A stretch of 64,000 nucleotides of DNA from an uncultured Luminiphilus sp. (lineage in GTDB: Bacteria > Pseudomonadota > Gammaproteobacteria > Pseudomonadales > Halieaceae): positions 62,001-126,000 of the forward strand of contig CALSMP010000006.1 in assembly GCA_943787485.1 (NCBI GenBank). Reading direction: 5' to 3'. The number at the start of each line of letters is the position of its first letter. The stretch's first letter is position 1. The notes below the pieces were generated by a model. The model worked only from the letters and a program-made list of their open reading frames with translations. It was not told the DNA's origin and did no database searches. The translations under genes were made by a program, and so were the position numbers. Below are positions 49,812 through 60,746 of the stretch, in pieces.

Positions 49812-51884
49812 TTACCCGGATAGCAGTGCAATATCCGCAATACGGATAAAGCTGTTTCGCAAAGCACTGAGCAATTGCAGTCGGTTTAAACGAAGTGCTG
49901 GGTCCTCGGCGTTCACCATCACCCGATCAAAAAAAGCGTCAATAGGTGCTCGCAATGCCGACAGGTCCTCTAGCGCGCCGGCGTAATCACCGCTAAGTAT
50001 CTTGGGTTCTGACAGGTCATTAATATGGGTAAGCGCCTCAAACAACGCTTTTTCTTCCGCTTCTTGAAGCAAGCTTTTCTGGGGTGTGCCCGTAACGCCG
50101 TCGGCTTTGGCCAGAATATTTGCCACGCGTTTGTTAGCGGCCGCCAGCGCTGCAGCGGCGTCTGACCCACTGAAAACATGGAGCGCCTGCACACGCCTAT
50201 CAATCTCTGCGGGACTGGTGATGCCTGTCGCCGTTACCGCCCGTAACGTTTCAACAGGAATGGATTGATCCTCATACCACGCGCGTAGACGATCAATCAC
50301 GTAGTTGAGCAAGGTAGCTGCAGTGTCTTTTTGCAGGGTCTCTTTGGGATAGCCCGAAATCGACTGGTCGATTAAGACTCCTAGGTCCAACTCGTTGGGT
50401 AGCGCGAGCAGGATTCGAATAACGCCAAGCGAGGCTCGCCTGAGTGCGAAAGGGTCTTTTGACCCCGTAGGGATCTGGCCCAACCCAAAAATACCCGATA
50501 GCGTATCCAGGCGGTCTGCGAGCGCAACACAGGATGCCTCCAAGCTCTCCGGGAGCGCATCGCCCGAAAACCTGGGCCAGTAATGTTGTTCGATGCACAC
50601 AGCAACTGCTTCGGGTTCGCCATCATGTCGAGCATAATGCCCACCGGCTATTCCCTGAAGCTCCGGGAATTCTAAGACCATGTCAGAAACAAGGTCGCAT
50701 TTGGCGAGCTCAGCCCCGCGCCGCGCGATGGCGCTATCACCGCCCAGAGTTTCGGCAAGCCACCCGGCAAGCTCAGCCATGCGCCGGGTTTTATCACCCA
50801 CGGAGCCCAATTGCTGTTGAAAAATAACGGCGTCCAATTTTGATGCGCGCTGTGCGAGCGGGGTTTTTTTATCGGTTTCGAAAAAGAAGGCGGCATCGCT
50901 TAACCTGGGCCGAATAACTTTTTCATTTCCAGAAACCACTGACGCGGGAGAGTGACTAGCGATATTTGACACAGTAATAAAAAGTGGCAGTAACTCGCCC
51001 GAGCTATCAAGCAGGTGAAAATATTTTTGATGCTCTTTCATAGACGAGATCACGGCTTCTGACGGTACGGCAAGAAAAGCGGGGTCAAAACTTCCAGACA
51101 GGGTCACTGGCCACTCGACCAAGCCAGTCACCTCCTCCAACAAATCATCGTCAATAACGGCGTGCGCCCCAAGTTCTAGGGCTTTCGCCTGTACTTGCTC
51201 ACGAATCAAGCTTTGGCGAGCCACAAAATCTGCAACAACAAAGGCAGCGTGGAGTTCTCGCTCGTATTCGCTCGCGGCGCTAATTATCACTGGCTCTGTG
51301 TGATGGAAACGGTGTCCCCGGCTTTCTCGTGCACTGCTTAACCCAAAGAGTTCAACGGGCAGCACCCTGTCACCTAGCAGAGCGACCAACCATTGCACCG
51401 GCCTCAAAAACTCATGACGCTCTCGCCCCCAACGCATGCGCTTGCTGACAGGGATGGCTGCGACGGCATCGGTAATAATCTCTGGCAGCACGTCAACGGC
51501 ATGCGCGCCTTTTTTTACACGCAGTAATCCCAAGCGTGGGCCCTTCGGGTCATTGATTTCAATCAATTCTTCAGGAGCTACCCCCTGTTTTTTAGCAAAA
51601 CCCAGAGCTGCCGGACTCCATTGGCCTGCCTCGTTCTTGGCACTTGCCATCGGCGGGCCAGCGACTTGCACTCGCTCGTCCTGTGCTTCCGTCACCAGCT
51701 TGGTGACTACAACAGCCAATCGCCTTGGCGTCGCGAAGCGATGAACCTCTCCGTGGGTTAGTCCCTTCTCCGATAGTCCAGCCACAATGTGCTGTTCCAG
51801 CGCAGCGACCATGGATTGAAGTGCCCCTGCGGGAAGTTCCTCGGTACCAAGTTCGAACAAAAAATCAGCGGTTTCTTGATTCAT
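49812..51884 (-). CDS. glyS: Glycine-tRNA ligase beta subunit
   Basis: Beta chain of the tetrameric glycyl-tRNA synthetase. It has 690 residues (E. coli 689). The N-terminus [26 protein letters not shown] is the family signature, followed by [36 protein letters not shown] and [12 protein letters not shown]. The C-terminal anticodon-binding region ([25 protein letters not shown]) is complete. It overlaps glyQ by four bases (ATGA), so the subunits are translationally coupled. Confidence 0.96.
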   Translation of the reverse strand: MNQETADFLFELGTEELPAGALQSMVAALEQHIVAGLSEKGLTHGEVHRFATPRRLAVVVTKLVTEAQDERVQVAGPPMASAKNEAGQWSPAALGFAKKQGVAPEELIEINDPKGPRLGLLRVKKGAHAVDVLPEIITDAVAAIPVSKRMRWGRERHEFLRPVQWLVALLGDRVLPVELFGLSSARESRGHRFHHTEPVIISAASEYERELHAAFVVADFVARQSLIREQVQAKALELGAHAVIDDDLLEEVTGLVEWPVTLSGSFDPAFLAVPSEAVISSMKEHQKYFHLLDSSGELLPLFITVSNIASHSPASVVSGNEKVIRPRLSDAAFFFETDKKTPLAQRASKLDAVIFQQQLGSVGDKTRRMAELAGWLAETLGGDSAIARRGAELAKCDLVSDMVLEFPELQGIAGGHYARHDGEPEAVAVCIEQHYWPRFSGDALPESLEASCVALADRLDTLSGIFGLGQIPTGSKDPFALRRASLGVIRILLALPNELDLGVLIDQSISGYPKETLQKDTAATLLNYVIDRLRAWYEDQSIPVETLRAVTATGITSPAEIDRRVQALHVFSGSDAAAALAAANKRVANILAKADGVTGTPQKSLLQEAEEKALFEALTHINDLSEPKILSGDYAGALEDLSALRAPIDAFFDRVMVNAEDPALRLNRLQLLSALRNSFIRIADIALLSG

Positions 51885-52804
51885 AGTGACGCTTCCAGTG
51901 CTTGTGCACGGAGATCGGCGTCGGCTTGAGGAAACCCCATGGCAGCCCGAGAGGCGTAATAGGCTTGCGCGGCCGCCTTTGCCAGGTTTCGCACCCGCAG
52001 AATGTAGCGCTGTCTTTCGGTGACGCTGATAGCATGGCGGGCATCGAGTAGGTTGAAGGTGTGAGAAGCTTTCATCACCAATTCATAGGCGGGTAGGGGT
52101 AGTTTTTGATCGGCGAGTCGCTGCGCCTCGCGTTCGTAAAAGTCGAAGTGGGCAAATAGTTGATCGATATCCGCCTCTTGAAAGTTGTACGTCGACATTT
52201 CCACCTCGTTTTGATGGAACACATCACCATAGGTAACCGTGCCCGCGGGGGTCTCGGCCCAAACTAGGTCATACACCGATTCGACGGACTGCAAATACAT
52301 TGCAATGCGTTCAAGCCCATAGGTGATCTCCCCGGTCACCGGGAAGCACTCGATCCCACCCGCCTGTTGAAAGTAGGTGAACTGGCTGACCTCCATGCCA
52401 TTTAGCCAAACCTCCCACCCCAATCCCCAGGCGCCTAGCGTGGGTGATTCCCAGTTGTCCTCGACAAAACGGACATCGTGTTCCAGGGTGTCGACCCCTA
52501 AGGCTTTCAGGCTATCTACGTAGAGCTCCTGAAAGTTGGCGGGGCTGGGCTTCATCACCACTTGAAATTGATAGTAATGCTGAAGTCGATTGGGGTTTTC
52601 CCCGTAGCGACCATCTGTTGGGCGCCGGCTTGGTTGCACATAAGCGGCGTTCCAGTTCTCCGGGCCTACGGCGCGCAAAAAGGTTGCCGGGTGAAACGTA
52701 CCCGCGCCTACTTCCATATCTAAAGGTTGTAGGACGATACAGCCATGGCTGGCCCAGAAGCTCTGCAACCGCAGAATCAGCTCTTGAAACGTTTGGGGAA
52801 TCAC
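51881..52804 (-). CDS. glyQ: Glycine-tRNA ligase alpha subunit
   Basis: Catalytic alpha chain of glycyl-tRNA synthetase. It has 307 residues (E. coli 303). [41 protein letters not shown] is the N-terminal signature, then [30 protein letters not shown] and [29 protein letters not shown]. The start lies 88 bases from the divergent acyltransferase gene, a gap which should hold both promoters. Confidence 0.97.
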   Translation of the reverse strand: MIPQTFQELILRLQSFWASHGCIVLQPLDMEVGAGTFHPATFLRAVGPENWNAAYVQPSRRPTDGRYGENPNRLQHYYQFQVVMKPSPANFQELYVDSLKALGVDTLEHDVRFVEDNWESPTLGAWGLGWEVWLNGMEVSQFTYFQQAGGIECFPVTGEITYGLERIAMYLQSVESVYDLVWAETPAGTVTYGDVFHQNEVEMSTYNFQEADIDQLFAHFDFYEREAQRLADQKLPLPAYELVMKASHTFNLLDARHAISVTERQRYILRVRNLAKAAAQAYYASRAAMGFPQADADLRAQALEASL

Positions 52805-52892
52805 AATGGGATCCGATCATCGGTAGTTGTGACCTTAGTATACCCGCGATCGACAGGGCATAATAAGACCTCGTTGTTAACGGGTTGGTGCA

Positions 52893-53870
52893 TTGTCCTC
52901 ATTATTCCAGTGGTTTCGCAATCGTGCAGCACGAGTGTTGCTGGGAGGCTCATTGTGGTTGATGGCGAGACTCCCCATTGGCTGGGCGCGGGCTATGGGT
53001 CGGTTGCTGGGCCGCTTGAGCTATCAATTAGACGGGAGAAGTCGACGGGTGGCGGAGCGCAACATCGCGCTAGCATTCCCTGAAATGGATGAGGTGCAGC
53101 AGGATGGTTTGGTTCGAGAGACCCTGCAGGAAACTGGGTCGCTGGCTGCCGAAATGGGCCATGTGTGGTTGCGGCCGTGGAGCCGCACCGCGGCACTGAT
53201 CAATCGCGTAGAGGGAGAGGGTTCGGTGAAGGCCGCTCTGTCCCGAGGTCGTGGGGTCATTGTTCTTGGTCCGCATCTCGGTAACTGGGAGGTGTTGGGC
53301 CTGCATCTGGCGACCTTGGGCGAGATGGTTGCCTTGTACGAGCCGCCGAAATTAGCCAGCCTTGGTCCAATGATTAAACAAGCGCGAGAGAGAAGTGGCG
53401 GTTTGTTGGTCCCCACTACCCCCCGGGGCATCGCGTCGTTGGCTAAGAGCGTCAAGGCGGGGGGAATTTCCGGCGTTCTTCCTGACCAGGTTCCCGATGC
53501 TCCAACGGGCGGGCTTAACGTGCCTTTCATGGGGGTTGAGTGCGGCACCGCAGCCCTTGGTTGTAACTTGATACAGCGAACCGGCGCAGCAGCCTTTATG
53601 GGGGCAGCCTTTCGTTCCAAGGGCGGTTTCGATGTGGTTTATGTTCCCGCCCCGGAGGCGCTCCATAGTGATGATCTTGAAGTTGCATTGACCGCAATGA
53701 ACGACGCTGTTGCGCTGTTATTGGCAGGTCATGAGGCCCAGTATCAGTGGCAATACAAGCGTTTTCGAACGCAGCCCAACAACGGTCTTGATCATTATCA
53801 AGACCTCAAGGTCGCGCGCAGTCAGTTTCAGCGTCGACCATCATTCTTTGAGCAGGAGCCTAGGGCTTGA
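52893..53870 (+). CDS. LpxL/HtrB-family lysophospholipid or lipid A acyltransferase
   Basis: Membrane-anchored acyltransferase of 325 residues. An N-terminal hydrophobic segment (LLGGSLWLMARLPIGWARAMG) precedes the catalytic H-x4-D/E motif GPHLGNWEVLG, then GVLPDQVPDAPTGGLNVPFMG, and a late EAQYQWQYKRFRTQP typical of LpxL/LpxM. Its substrate could be lipid A or another lysolipid; the family does not decide. The start is TTG at 52893 as no in-frame ATG precedes it. Its stop overlaps the TTG of the djlA-like gene. Confidence 0.85.
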   Translation: MSSLFQWFRNRAARVLLGGSLWLMARLPIGWARAMGRLLGRLSYQLDGRSRRVAERNIALAFPEMDEVQQDGLVRETLQETGSLAAEMGHVWLRPWSRTAALINRVEGEGSVKAALSRGRGVIVLGPHLGNWEVLGLHLATLGEMVALYEPPKLASLGPMIKQARERSGGLLVPTTPRGIASLAKSVKAGGISGVLPDQVPDAPTGGLNVPFMGVECGTAALGCNLIQRTGAAAFMGAAFRSKGGFDVVYVPAPEALHSDDLEVALTAMNDAVALLLAGHEAQYQWQYKRFRTQPNNGLDHYQDLKVARSQFQRRPSFFEQEPRA

Positions 53871-54673
53871 CCGCTATCACAGGAAAAATTATTGCCGGTG
53901 TTATCGGCTATATCACCTTAGGCCCGGTTGGTTTGCTGTTTGGTATTGCGATTGGTCACGCCTTTGATCGCGGTTTGTGGCAAGCCCTTCAGGCGGCAAA
54001 TCCCGATAACTTGGCGCAAATGCAAAAACAGTTTTTTGCAACCACTTTTACGTTACTCGGTTATGTAGCGAAGGCTGATGGTCGTGTTAGCGAGGCGGAA
54101 ATCGCCCAGGCAGAAGCGCTTTTCAGACAGCTTCGTTTGGGCCCGCAGCAGCGCCAGGATGCCATCCAACGATTTAAAAAGGGTGCCGAGGCTGGCTTCG
54201 ACCCGGCTGAGACTATCCGCGCATTTACAGGGCGCGTTGGCATTCGCCGACAAGCACATAGCACTCTGCTGATGTTTCTTGCCAGCATGGCACTGGCGGA
54301 TGGAACTTTGGATGGTGAGGAGCGCGATGCCCTGCACACGATCTCCAGCTTGCTGGGCGTTCCAATCCGCGAGGTAGATCGACTACTGGCAATGTTAGCC
54401 GCCCAATCCCGCTTTCACAGGGAGAGCGGTTATCAGTCACCTCAGGCGTCCCCAGCAAAGCGATTAGAAGATGCTTACGCAGCGCTGGGTATATCCGAAG
54501 CCGCGACCGATGCGGAGGTGAAGCGAACCTACCGTAGGCTCATGAGTGAGAATCACCCCGACAAACTGATGGCCAAAGGGGTGCCGGATGAGATGTTAAG
54601 AGTGGCCACAGAACGATCCCAGGAGATCTCGACGGCCTATGAGGTCATCAAGGAGTCTAGGGGTATGCGCTAA
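53867..54673 (+). CDS. djlA: DjlA-like membrane co-chaperone (TerB + J domain)
   Basis: 268-residue protein with an N-terminal membrane segment (IIAGVIGYITLGPVGLLFGIAIG, about 8-30), a TerB-like helical domain (about 55-180, LGYVAKADGRVSEAEIAQAEALF) and a C-terminal J domain with HPD at about 230-232 (SENHPDKLMAKG). It fits DjlA, a DnaK partner linked to envelope stress. The TTG start overlaps the previous stop. It converges on trkH. Confidence 0.87.
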   Translation: MTAITGKIIAGVIGYITLGPVGLLFGIAIGHAFDRGLWQALQAANPDNLAQMQKQFFATTFTLLGYVAKADGRVSEAEIAQAEALFRQLRLGPQQRQDAIQRFKKGAEAGFDPAETIRAFTGRVGIRRQAHSTLLMFLASMALADGTLDGEERDALHTISSLLGVPIREVDRLLAMLAAQSRFHRESGYQSPQASPAKRLEDAYAALGISEAATDAEVKRTYRRLMSENHPDKLMAKGVPDEMLRVATERSQEISTAYEVIKESRGMR

Positions 54674-54680
54674 ACTTGAA

Positions 54681-56129
54681 CTATGGGCGCCAGAATGCAG
54701 GGGTAAACAACACCAGCAAGGTAAATACCTCAAGCCGGCCGGCGAGCATGGCCACACACAAGAGAAGTTTTCCGGCTTCGTTCACCCCGGCGTAACTTGC
54801 TGCGACCGATCCGAGACCCGGCCCCAGGTTGTTGAGTGCGGCGGCGGTTGCCGAAAATGCAGAAGTAAAGTCCAGACCCGTCGTGAGCATTAGCAGCATA
54901 ATGGTCACGAGAGTGACCATATAAACCGCATAAAAACTCCAAACCGCGCTTACTACCGAGGGCTGGACCCTTCGGGAGTCGAGTTTTAGAGGAATCACGG
55001 CGTTGGGATGGAGCAACTGCTTAAGCTCGCGCATCCCTTGGCGAAAGATCAGAAGAAGACGCATTGCTTTGAGTCCACCTCCGGTTGACCCCGCACAGCC
55101 ACCCATAAAGGAAAGCATCAGCAAGAAAAAAGGGAGGAAGGTCGGCCAAGACGCAAAATCCTGTGTGGTAAAGCCGGTGGTCGTCGCGATAGATACCGTT
55201 TGAAATAGACCGTGAATCAGCCCCTCTGAGGGAGGTAGGGCTTCGCTCAAAATAAGCGTGGCACAGGTGACGACGGTCGCTGCGCCAATTACCACACTGA
55301 AAAAAGTGGTTTCTGAGTCCTGGGAGTAAATGCGCAGGTTTCTTCGCTGTAGGGCGATAAAATGCAGGCCAAAATTGATCGCCGAGATCATCATAAAGAC
55401 CGTACAAACAAGCAATACTTTGTCGTTTTGAAAGAACCCCATGCTGCCGTCATGAGTCGAGAAACCGCCGATCGCAACTGTCGAAAACGCATGACAGATC
55501 GCATCAAACACGGGCATACCCACAAAGCTGTAGCTTAAGGCGCAGAGCGCTGTCAGGCATACATAGATCTGAAACAATGCTTTGGCAGTACCGGTGATGC
55601 GGGGGGTGAGCTTTGTATCCTTTGCGGGTCCTGCACTTTCAGCGCGGTACAGCTGCATACCGCCAACCCCTAGCATTGGCAAGATCGCCACAGCCAATAC
55701 AATAATACCGATGCCGCCCAACCATTGGAGCAGTTGCCGGTACAGTAATAGCGATCTCGGCAGGTCATCCAGTCCAATGATCACAGTGGCGCCGGTGGTT
55801 GTCAGGCCGGATATCGATTCAAAAACAGCCCCGGCCAGAGAAAGTTGTAGTGCGTCACTGGTGTAAAAAGGGATCGCACCGAAGCACCCGAGGACAATCC
55901 AAAAAAGGGCGGTCACAAGGAAACCATCCCGGATTCGTAAGTCTCTGTCGGCATCTCGAAAGGGCAGCCAGATCGCAAGCCCGGCCAAGATATTAATACC
56001 AAAAGCCAAGCCAAAGGGTCGGGCCGAGCCGTCTTGGTCGTACAGGGCAAGCAGGAGGGAGGGAAGCATCGCCACGCTGAAAATCATTAGCAGTACGCCG
56101 GTGATTCGCAGGGAGATGGAGAGGTGCAT
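54681..56129 (-). CDS. trkH: Trk potassium uptake protein TrkH
   Basis: Potassium channel-like subunit of the Trk system. It has 482 residues, with about ten membrane segments and four pore loops: GLTTTGATV, STVAIGGFSTHDG, VSIATTTGFTTQD and ALNNLGPGLG; the Gly residues are the selectivity-filter positions. GGCAGSTGGGLKAMRLLL is also typical. Its ATG shares a base with trkA's TGA (TGATG), giving tight coupling. Confidence 0.95.
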   Translation of the reverse strand: MHLSISLRITGVLLMIFSVAMLPSLLLALYDQDGSARPFGLAFGINILAGLAIWLPFRDADRDLRIRDGFLVTALFWIVLGCFGAIPFYTSDALQLSLAGAVFESISGLTTTGATVIIGLDDLPRSLLLYRQLLQWLGGIGIIVLAVAILPMLGVGGMQLYRAESAGPAKDTKLTPRITGTAKALFQIYVCLTALCALSYSFVGMPVFDAICHAFSTVAIGGFSTHDGSMGFFQNDKVLLVCTVFMMISAINFGLHFIALQRRNLRIYSQDSETTFFSVVIGAATVVTCATLILSEALPPSEGLIHGLFQTVSIATTTGFTTQDFASWPTFLPFFLLMLSFMGGCAGSTGGGLKAMRLLLIFRQGMRELKQLLHPNAVIPLKLDSRRVQPSVVSAVWSFYAVYMVTLVTIMLLMLTTGLDFTSAFSATAAALNNLGPGLGSVAASYAGVNEAGKLLLCVAMLAGRLEVFTLLVLFTPAFWRP

Positions 56130-57505
56130 CAGAAAAACCCAAATCCCACTGCAAACAAATGCTCTACATCGGCAATTTTATTGCGGTCGGTCAGGAATAA
56201 AATTACGTGGTCATCGGTTTCCACCACGATATGGCTGTGAGCAATTAGCACTGAGTCGCCCCGGAGGATCGCACCAACGGTCACCCCTGGGGGCAGCTTG
56301 AGTTCGTCGAGGCGACGACCAACGACTTTTGAGGATTTAGTATCGCCGTGTGCCGTCAGCTCAATCGCTTCGGCAGCGCCTCGCCGCAGCGAGTGGACGT
56401 TACCAATATCCCCACGCCTGACATGGGTTAACAAACTGCTTACCGTTATCTGCTGGGGTGAAATGGCGACATCGATGTCGGCACCAACTAACTCTGCATA
56501 AGCCGAGTTGGCAATGAGGGTGATGACCTTTTTGGCCCCGAGTCGTTTTGCCAGCACCGACATCATGATGTTTGACTCATCGTTGTTAGTCAGCGCACAA
56601 AACACATCGGTTTGTTCAATGTTTTCCTGCATGAGGAGCGCCGGCTCATTGGCTTTACCATGAAGCACCACGGACTTCTCCAGCATTTCCGACAGAGTGC
56701 GACACCGGTCATAGGACAGTTCGATGACTTTTACTTGGTATTGGTGCTCTAGGCGACTTGCCAGAGTCGCGCCGATGTTTCCACCTCCAGCAATCATGAC
56801 GCGCTTGTAAGGTTCGTCGATGGTTCTAAGCTCAGCGGTCACGGCCCGAATGTTTTCCCGCGCGGCGATAAAAAATACCTCGTCGTCGGGCTCAACGACC
56901 GTTGTTCCTTCGGGAATAATTGGTGGTGAATTTTCCCTAAAGATTGCGGCGACACGGGTGTCGATATTGGGCATGTGTTCTCGAATTTCTTGTAGTTGGC
57001 GACCGACAATAGGGCCGCCCTCAATCGCACGGACCGCGACCAGTCGTATGCGGCCGTCGGCAAAATCCAACACCTGGAGTGAGCCCGGGTTGGCGATCAG
57101 CTGTTCGATATTGTTGGTGACTAACTGTTCAGGTCCGATGATGACATCGACCGCAATAGCGCCGCTGTCAAAGAGCTCTTTGGCTTTCTCTAAGTAGTCA
57201 CCCGACCGGACCCGCGATATTTTTGTCGGCGTTCGATATAGGGTGAAGGCGATTTGGCAGGCGAGCATGTTCATCTCGTCTGAATTTGTTACCGCGATCA
57301 GCATTTCTGCGTGTTCGGCGCCGGCATTGAACAGCGTACTTGGGTGTGCTGCATCCCCGAGAACGGTTCTGATGTCTAGGCGTTCTTGTAGGGCGCGCAG
57401 GGTCGAAGCTTCGCTGTCGACGACAGTGATCTCATTCTGCTCATCAGCGAGGTGCTCGGCCAAGGTTCCGCCGACTTGGCCGGCTCCTAGAATAATTATC
57501 TTCAC
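56129..57505 (-). CDS. trkA: Trk potassium uptake regulator TrkA
   Basis: Cytoplasmic NAD-binding regulator of TrkH. It has 458 residues (E. coli 458). Two repeats each contain an RCK-N Rossmann motif (ILGAGQVGGTLAEHLA at about 5-20, and MIAGGGNIGATLASRL in the second half) and an RCK-C domain. NSDEMNMLACQIA and NNDESNIMMSVLAKRLGAKK are the paired conserved blocks. It precedes trkH in the usual order and is 92 bases downstream of rsmB. Confidence 0.96.
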   Translation of the reverse strand: MKIIILGAGQVGGTLAEHLADEQNEITVVDSEASTLRALQERLDIRTVLGDAAHPSTLFNAGAEHAEMLIAVTNSDEMNMLACQIAFTLYRTPTKISRVRSGDYLEKAKELFDSGAIAVDVIIGPEQLVTNNIEQLIANPGSLQVLDFADGRIRLVAVRAIEGGPIVGRQLQEIREHMPNIDTRVAAIFRENSPPIIPEGTTVVEPDDEVFFIAARENIRAVTAELRTIDEPYKRVMIAGGGNIGATLASRLEHQYQVKVIELSYDRCRTLSEMLEKSVVLHGKANEPALLMQENIEQTDVFCALTNNDESNIMMSVLAKRLGAKKVITLIANSAYAELVGADIDVAISPQQITVSSLLTHVRRGDIGNVHSLRRGAAEAIELTAHGDTKSSKVVGRRLDELKLPPGVTVGAILRGDSVLIAHSHIVVETDDHVILFLTDRNKIADVEHLFAVGFGFF

Positions 57506-57596
57506 GGGTTCAGCATCCCTCCCGATAAAGTTGCACCGACCTTAAACCTGAATGCAGATATTTTCATGGGGAATTTGCCCGTAATCTTGATGGCCA

Positions 57597-58895
57597 CTAG
57601 TCAGTCCGGACCAGCCCGGCAAAGAACAGGCCGTCTCCCGCATGAGTTTGTGGTAGCACTTGATATCCGTATTTTGTCATCACCGCCCCCGGGACTTTAA
57701 GCGCCAAAGGCTCGCAGTGGGGTAGCTGCTCAAGTGCAAACGCGACTACGTCATCATTTTCCTCTTTGAGCACCGAGCAGGTGACATAATAAAAGCGCCC
57801 CCCCGGTCGCAGCAGCGGCCAGAGACTCGTAACAATAGCGCGCTGTTGGGTCTGGAATTGAACAGCATCGGTGGCGCGTCGCAATAATTTGATGTCTGGG
57901 TTTCGCCGGAGCACACCTGTGGCTGAGCAGGGCACGTCAGCCAGGATAATGTCAAAGCGCTGGTGCGGGTTTAGCGCTGCTATTTGTGTTGCATCGCCGC
58001 ACTGAATTCTTATATCCAGGGAAAGCCGTTCGGTGTTTTCCCGAATTCGCTCGAGGCGATCTTCGCTAATGTCCAGAGCGGTAATGTCAGCCAGCGGCGC
58101 AACCTCCTTTAGGTGGCAGGCCTTTCCGCCCGGTGCGGCACAGGCATCGAGAACAGCATCCCCTGGCCTCGGTGCAATAACGCTCGCTGCAAGCTGGGCG
58201 GTTTCGTCTTGAACGCTGCAAACCCCCGCCTTAAAGTCGGGTAAGGCCCACACATCGGTGGGCTCTTCGAGTTGAATACCGACTGGAGAGTGCAAGCAGG
58301 GAGAGGCAGCAATACCTGACTGCTGCAGGGCTCCCAGGTAGGCATCACGGTCAGTATGATTTTGGTTGATCCGAAGGCTCATCGGCGGACGACTTCTTGC
58401 GGCAGCAGCAAGTGGCTCAATGTGATCGGGCCAGTCCTTGGTGAAACGATCGAGCAGCCAATCAGGGAGAGCGAGCTTCTCGGCGGGGGTTAAGGCCCGT
58501 TCCAGTGCTTCAGCTCGCCGCTGGTAATTGCGCAAGACCCCATTCACGAGGCCTTTGGCCCACCCTTTCCCAAGGGCCTGGGTGGCGGAAACGGTTTCTG
58601 ACACCGCGGCATGGGGCGGGATACGGAGTTCAGAGAGTTGATGAATCCCCAGCGCCAGCAGCGCCGCTATATCTCGGTCTTTTTCTTTCAACGGCTTGGC
58701 CATCAACTGCTTGAGTAGGCCCTGAAGTCGCGGCCACTCCCTGAGCGAGCCGTACACAAGGGTTTTAAAAAGGGCGAACTCTCTCGGGTCCCTATCCTTC
58801 ACATACTCAGGCATCACCTTCGCCAGCGACTTGCCTGCCATGACCGCTGCGACACATCGTGCCGCGCTCGCGCGAACCTGGTGAGCAGAGGACAA
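57597..58895 (-). CDS. rsmB: 16S rRNA (cytosine967-C5)-methyltransferase RsmB
   Basis: SAM-dependent m5C methyltransferase, 432 residues (E. coli 429). The N-terminal NusB-like domain spans about 1-140, followed by the SAM motif DAVLDACAAPGGKACHLKE and DITALDISEDRLERI. The two catalytic Cys are in DVPCSATGVLRRNPDI (about 321) and TCSVLKEEN (about 371). The start lies 2 bases after fmt, in the def-fmt-rsmB-trkAH order typical of gammaproteobacteria. Confidence 0.95.
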   Translation of the reverse strand: MSSAHQVRASAARCVAAVMAGKSLAKVMPEYVKDRDPREFALFKTLVYGSLREWPRLQGLLKQLMAKPLKEKDRDIAALLALGIHQLSELRIPPHAAVSETVSATQALGKGWAKGLVNGVLRNYQRRAEALERALTPAEKLALPDWLLDRFTKDWPDHIEPLAAAARSRPPMSLRINQNHTDRDAYLGALQQSGIAASPCLHSPVGIQLEEPTDVWALPDFKAGVCSVQDETAQLAASVIAPRPGDAVLDACAAPGGKACHLKEVAPLADITALDISEDRLERIRENTERLSLDIRIQCGDATQIAALNPHQRFDIILADVPCSATGVLRRNPDIKLLRRATDAVQFQTQQRAIVTSLWPLLRPGGRFYYVTCSVLKEENDDVVAFALEQLPHCEPLALKVPGAVMTKYGYQVLPQTHAGDGLFFAGLVRTD

Positions 58896-58897
58896 AA

Positions 58898-59860
58898 TCA
58901 GGGTACCAATGGCGAGAACTTGCGGCCCGGGGCAAGCGCTGCCTTTCGGCCGTTTATTAACTCGAGTGCGGGAAGAGGTTTGGCATTGGGAAATTGAGCC
59001 ACCTCAATCACCAGCCCGTTACGACCACAAGCCACAAGGATTCCCTCTCGATCAGCACTCACGATGGTGCCGGGCTCTGTTCCATCGAAGGACCTATCTA
59101 TCGCACGCGCTTGATAAATTTTGACTCGCTGGCCATCGAGAAAACTATAACTCGTGGGCGATGGGTTAAAGGCTCGGATTTGGCGGGCTATTGCGATGCC
59201 GTCCCCACCCCAGCAAATCTCGGCTTCTTCCTTACTGATTTTTGCGGCGTAAGTTGCTAGAGCACCATCCTGCTTGATCGCGTTTTCTCGATGTTCTTGT
59301 AGCCGGTCCAACGTTTTTATAAGTAACGGCGGAGCCATTGTGGCCAGTTTTTTGAACACCGCATCACTGGACATTGTGGGATCTAGCGGGAAAGCCTCGC
59401 TGGCCAGAACATCTCCGGTATCGAGCCCTTGGTCCATTTGCATGATAGTGACCCCGGTTTCATCATCCCCTGCCTCAATGGCCCGTTGGATCGGCGCTGC
59501 ACCGCGCCATCTCGGGAGCAGCGAGCCGTGGACATTGAGACAGCCATATTTCGGGATGTTGAGCACCGGGGGGGGAAGCAGTAAGCCGTAAGCTACCACG
59601 ACCATGACGTCGGGCGCCCAAGCCGCGATAACGGCCTGGTCTTCTGTTGGCCGCAGAGACTGGGGTTGTAACAGGGGTAGTTGTGCGTCCAGCGCCAGCG
59701 TTTTTACAGGAGAGGGCAGCAGTTTTTTTCCCCGCCCCGCAGGCCTATCTGGCTGGGTGAGCACACCAACGACTCGATGTGTTGATTCAAGCAGTGCTTC
59801 GAGGTGGCGTTGAGCGAACACCGGGGTGCCCGCAAACACAATCGATAGAGGTGTCGACAC
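58898..59860 (-). CDS. fmt: Methionyl-tRNA formyltransferase
   Basis: Formylates initiator Met-tRNA. It has 320 residues (E. coli 315). IVFAGTPVFAQRHLEALL (7-24), and the catalytic N-V-H-G (109-112) in NVHGSLLPRWRGAAPIQRAI, then MDQGLDTGDVL are all present; the C-terminal OB-fold domain begins near 210. It is two bases from the def stop, so the pair is co-translated. Confidence 0.96.
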   Translation of the reverse strand: MSTPLSIVFAGTPVFAQRHLEALLESTHRVVGVLTQPDRPAGRGKKLLPSPVKTLALDAQLPLLQPQSLRPTEDQAVIAAWAPDVMVVVAYGLLLPPPVLNIPKYGCLNVHGSLLPRWRGAAPIQRAIEAGDDETGVTIMQMDQGLDTGDVLASEAFPLDPTMSSDAVFKKLATMAPPLLIKTLDRLQEHRENAIKQDGALATYAAKISKEEAEICWGGDGIAIARQIRAFNPSPTSYSFLDGQRVKIYQARAIDRSFDGTEPGTIVSADREGILVACGRNGLVIEVAQFPNAKPLPALELINGRKAALAPGRKFSPLVP

Positions 59861-59862
59861 GT

Positions 59863-60369
59863 TTAGGCGCGCTGTCTGTGTGCTTTTTCCAGCTTGCCTC
59901 TGATCCGCTGGCGTTTGAGGGGGGAGAGATAATCAACAAATAACTTGCCTTCAAGGTGGTCTATTTCGTGTTGCAAACAGATAGCCATCAATCCCTGTAG
60001 TTCTTCTGTGAAGGTTTCGCCTTCTTTATTGAGCGCAGTGACAGCGATCCGTGTTGGTCGATTGACGGTCTCGTAGAAGCCGGGTACTGATAAACAGCCC
60101 TCATCATATTCCCCAAGGGTTTCATCGAGAATGACCACGGTGGGGTTGATAAAAACCCGCGGCGCTTGCTGATTGTCAGAAATATCCATGACGATTACCC
60201 GCTCATGAACATCGACTTGCGTGGCGGCCAAGCCGATGCCTGGGGCCGCGTACATCGTCTCAAACATGTCATCAATGAGTGTTTTTATGCGGCTATCGAC
60301 CTCATTGACCGGCTCCGCTACCTTGCGCAGGCGGGGATCTGGAAACTCGAGGATGGAAAGTCGCGCCAT
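59863..60369 (-). CDS. def: Peptide deformylase
   Basis: Removes the formyl group from nascent proteins. It has 168 residues from ATG 60369. The three motifs are GIGLAATQ (44-51), EGCLS with Cys92, and QHEIDH with the HEIDH zinc-binding pair His134 and His138. The frame stays open to 60576, but that N-terminal extension shows no conservation. Co-oriented with fmt and rsmB; divergent from the LysM gene. Confidence 0.96.
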   Translation of the reverse strand: MARLSILEFPDPRLRKVAEPVNEVDSRIKTLIDDMFETMYAAPGIGLAATQVDVHERVIVMDISDNQQAPRVFINPTVVILDETLGEYDEGCLSVPGFYETVNRPTRIAVTALNKEGETFTEELQGLMAICLQHEIDHLEGKLFVDYLSPLKRQRIRGKLEKAHRQRA

Positions 60370-60746
60370 GGGGATAATTTGCCTGTAATGGATGGGTAGG
60401 AGCAGAAGATGGCAGGATTTGTGCTTGCCTCTTCGGGATACCGCGCTCAAACTGCCATTATAGCGCGGCCTTGTGCCCAGCGTCTCGGGTAGCCGAGGCG
60501 CTTTGACGACAGGCAACTGATGCGTCCGGTACGGACCGCCAGGGAAGGTGAGGGGATATAAACGTGGGGATAGCAAACACGCAGCGCACGACGAGAGGCC
60601 GTTTTCACGCCCTGTTGTGTCGATACACCGAAAACTTTTTGGGTTGGTGCTCTTTGGCGAAGCTTACTCGGGCAATGCTTACACAGCCGGCATTTGCACA
60701 GACACAGGCAGTACTCACTCGATCAGTGTGTCGCCCTTTGGCGGCA
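60370..60746. other. Gap between def and the LysM gene
   Basis: 377 bases between the divergent starts used here. No promoter is clear on either strand. The LysM frame is open leftward to a GTG at 60564, preceded by AAGGTGAGGGG, so part of the right half may be coding if that start is used. Confidence 0.5.
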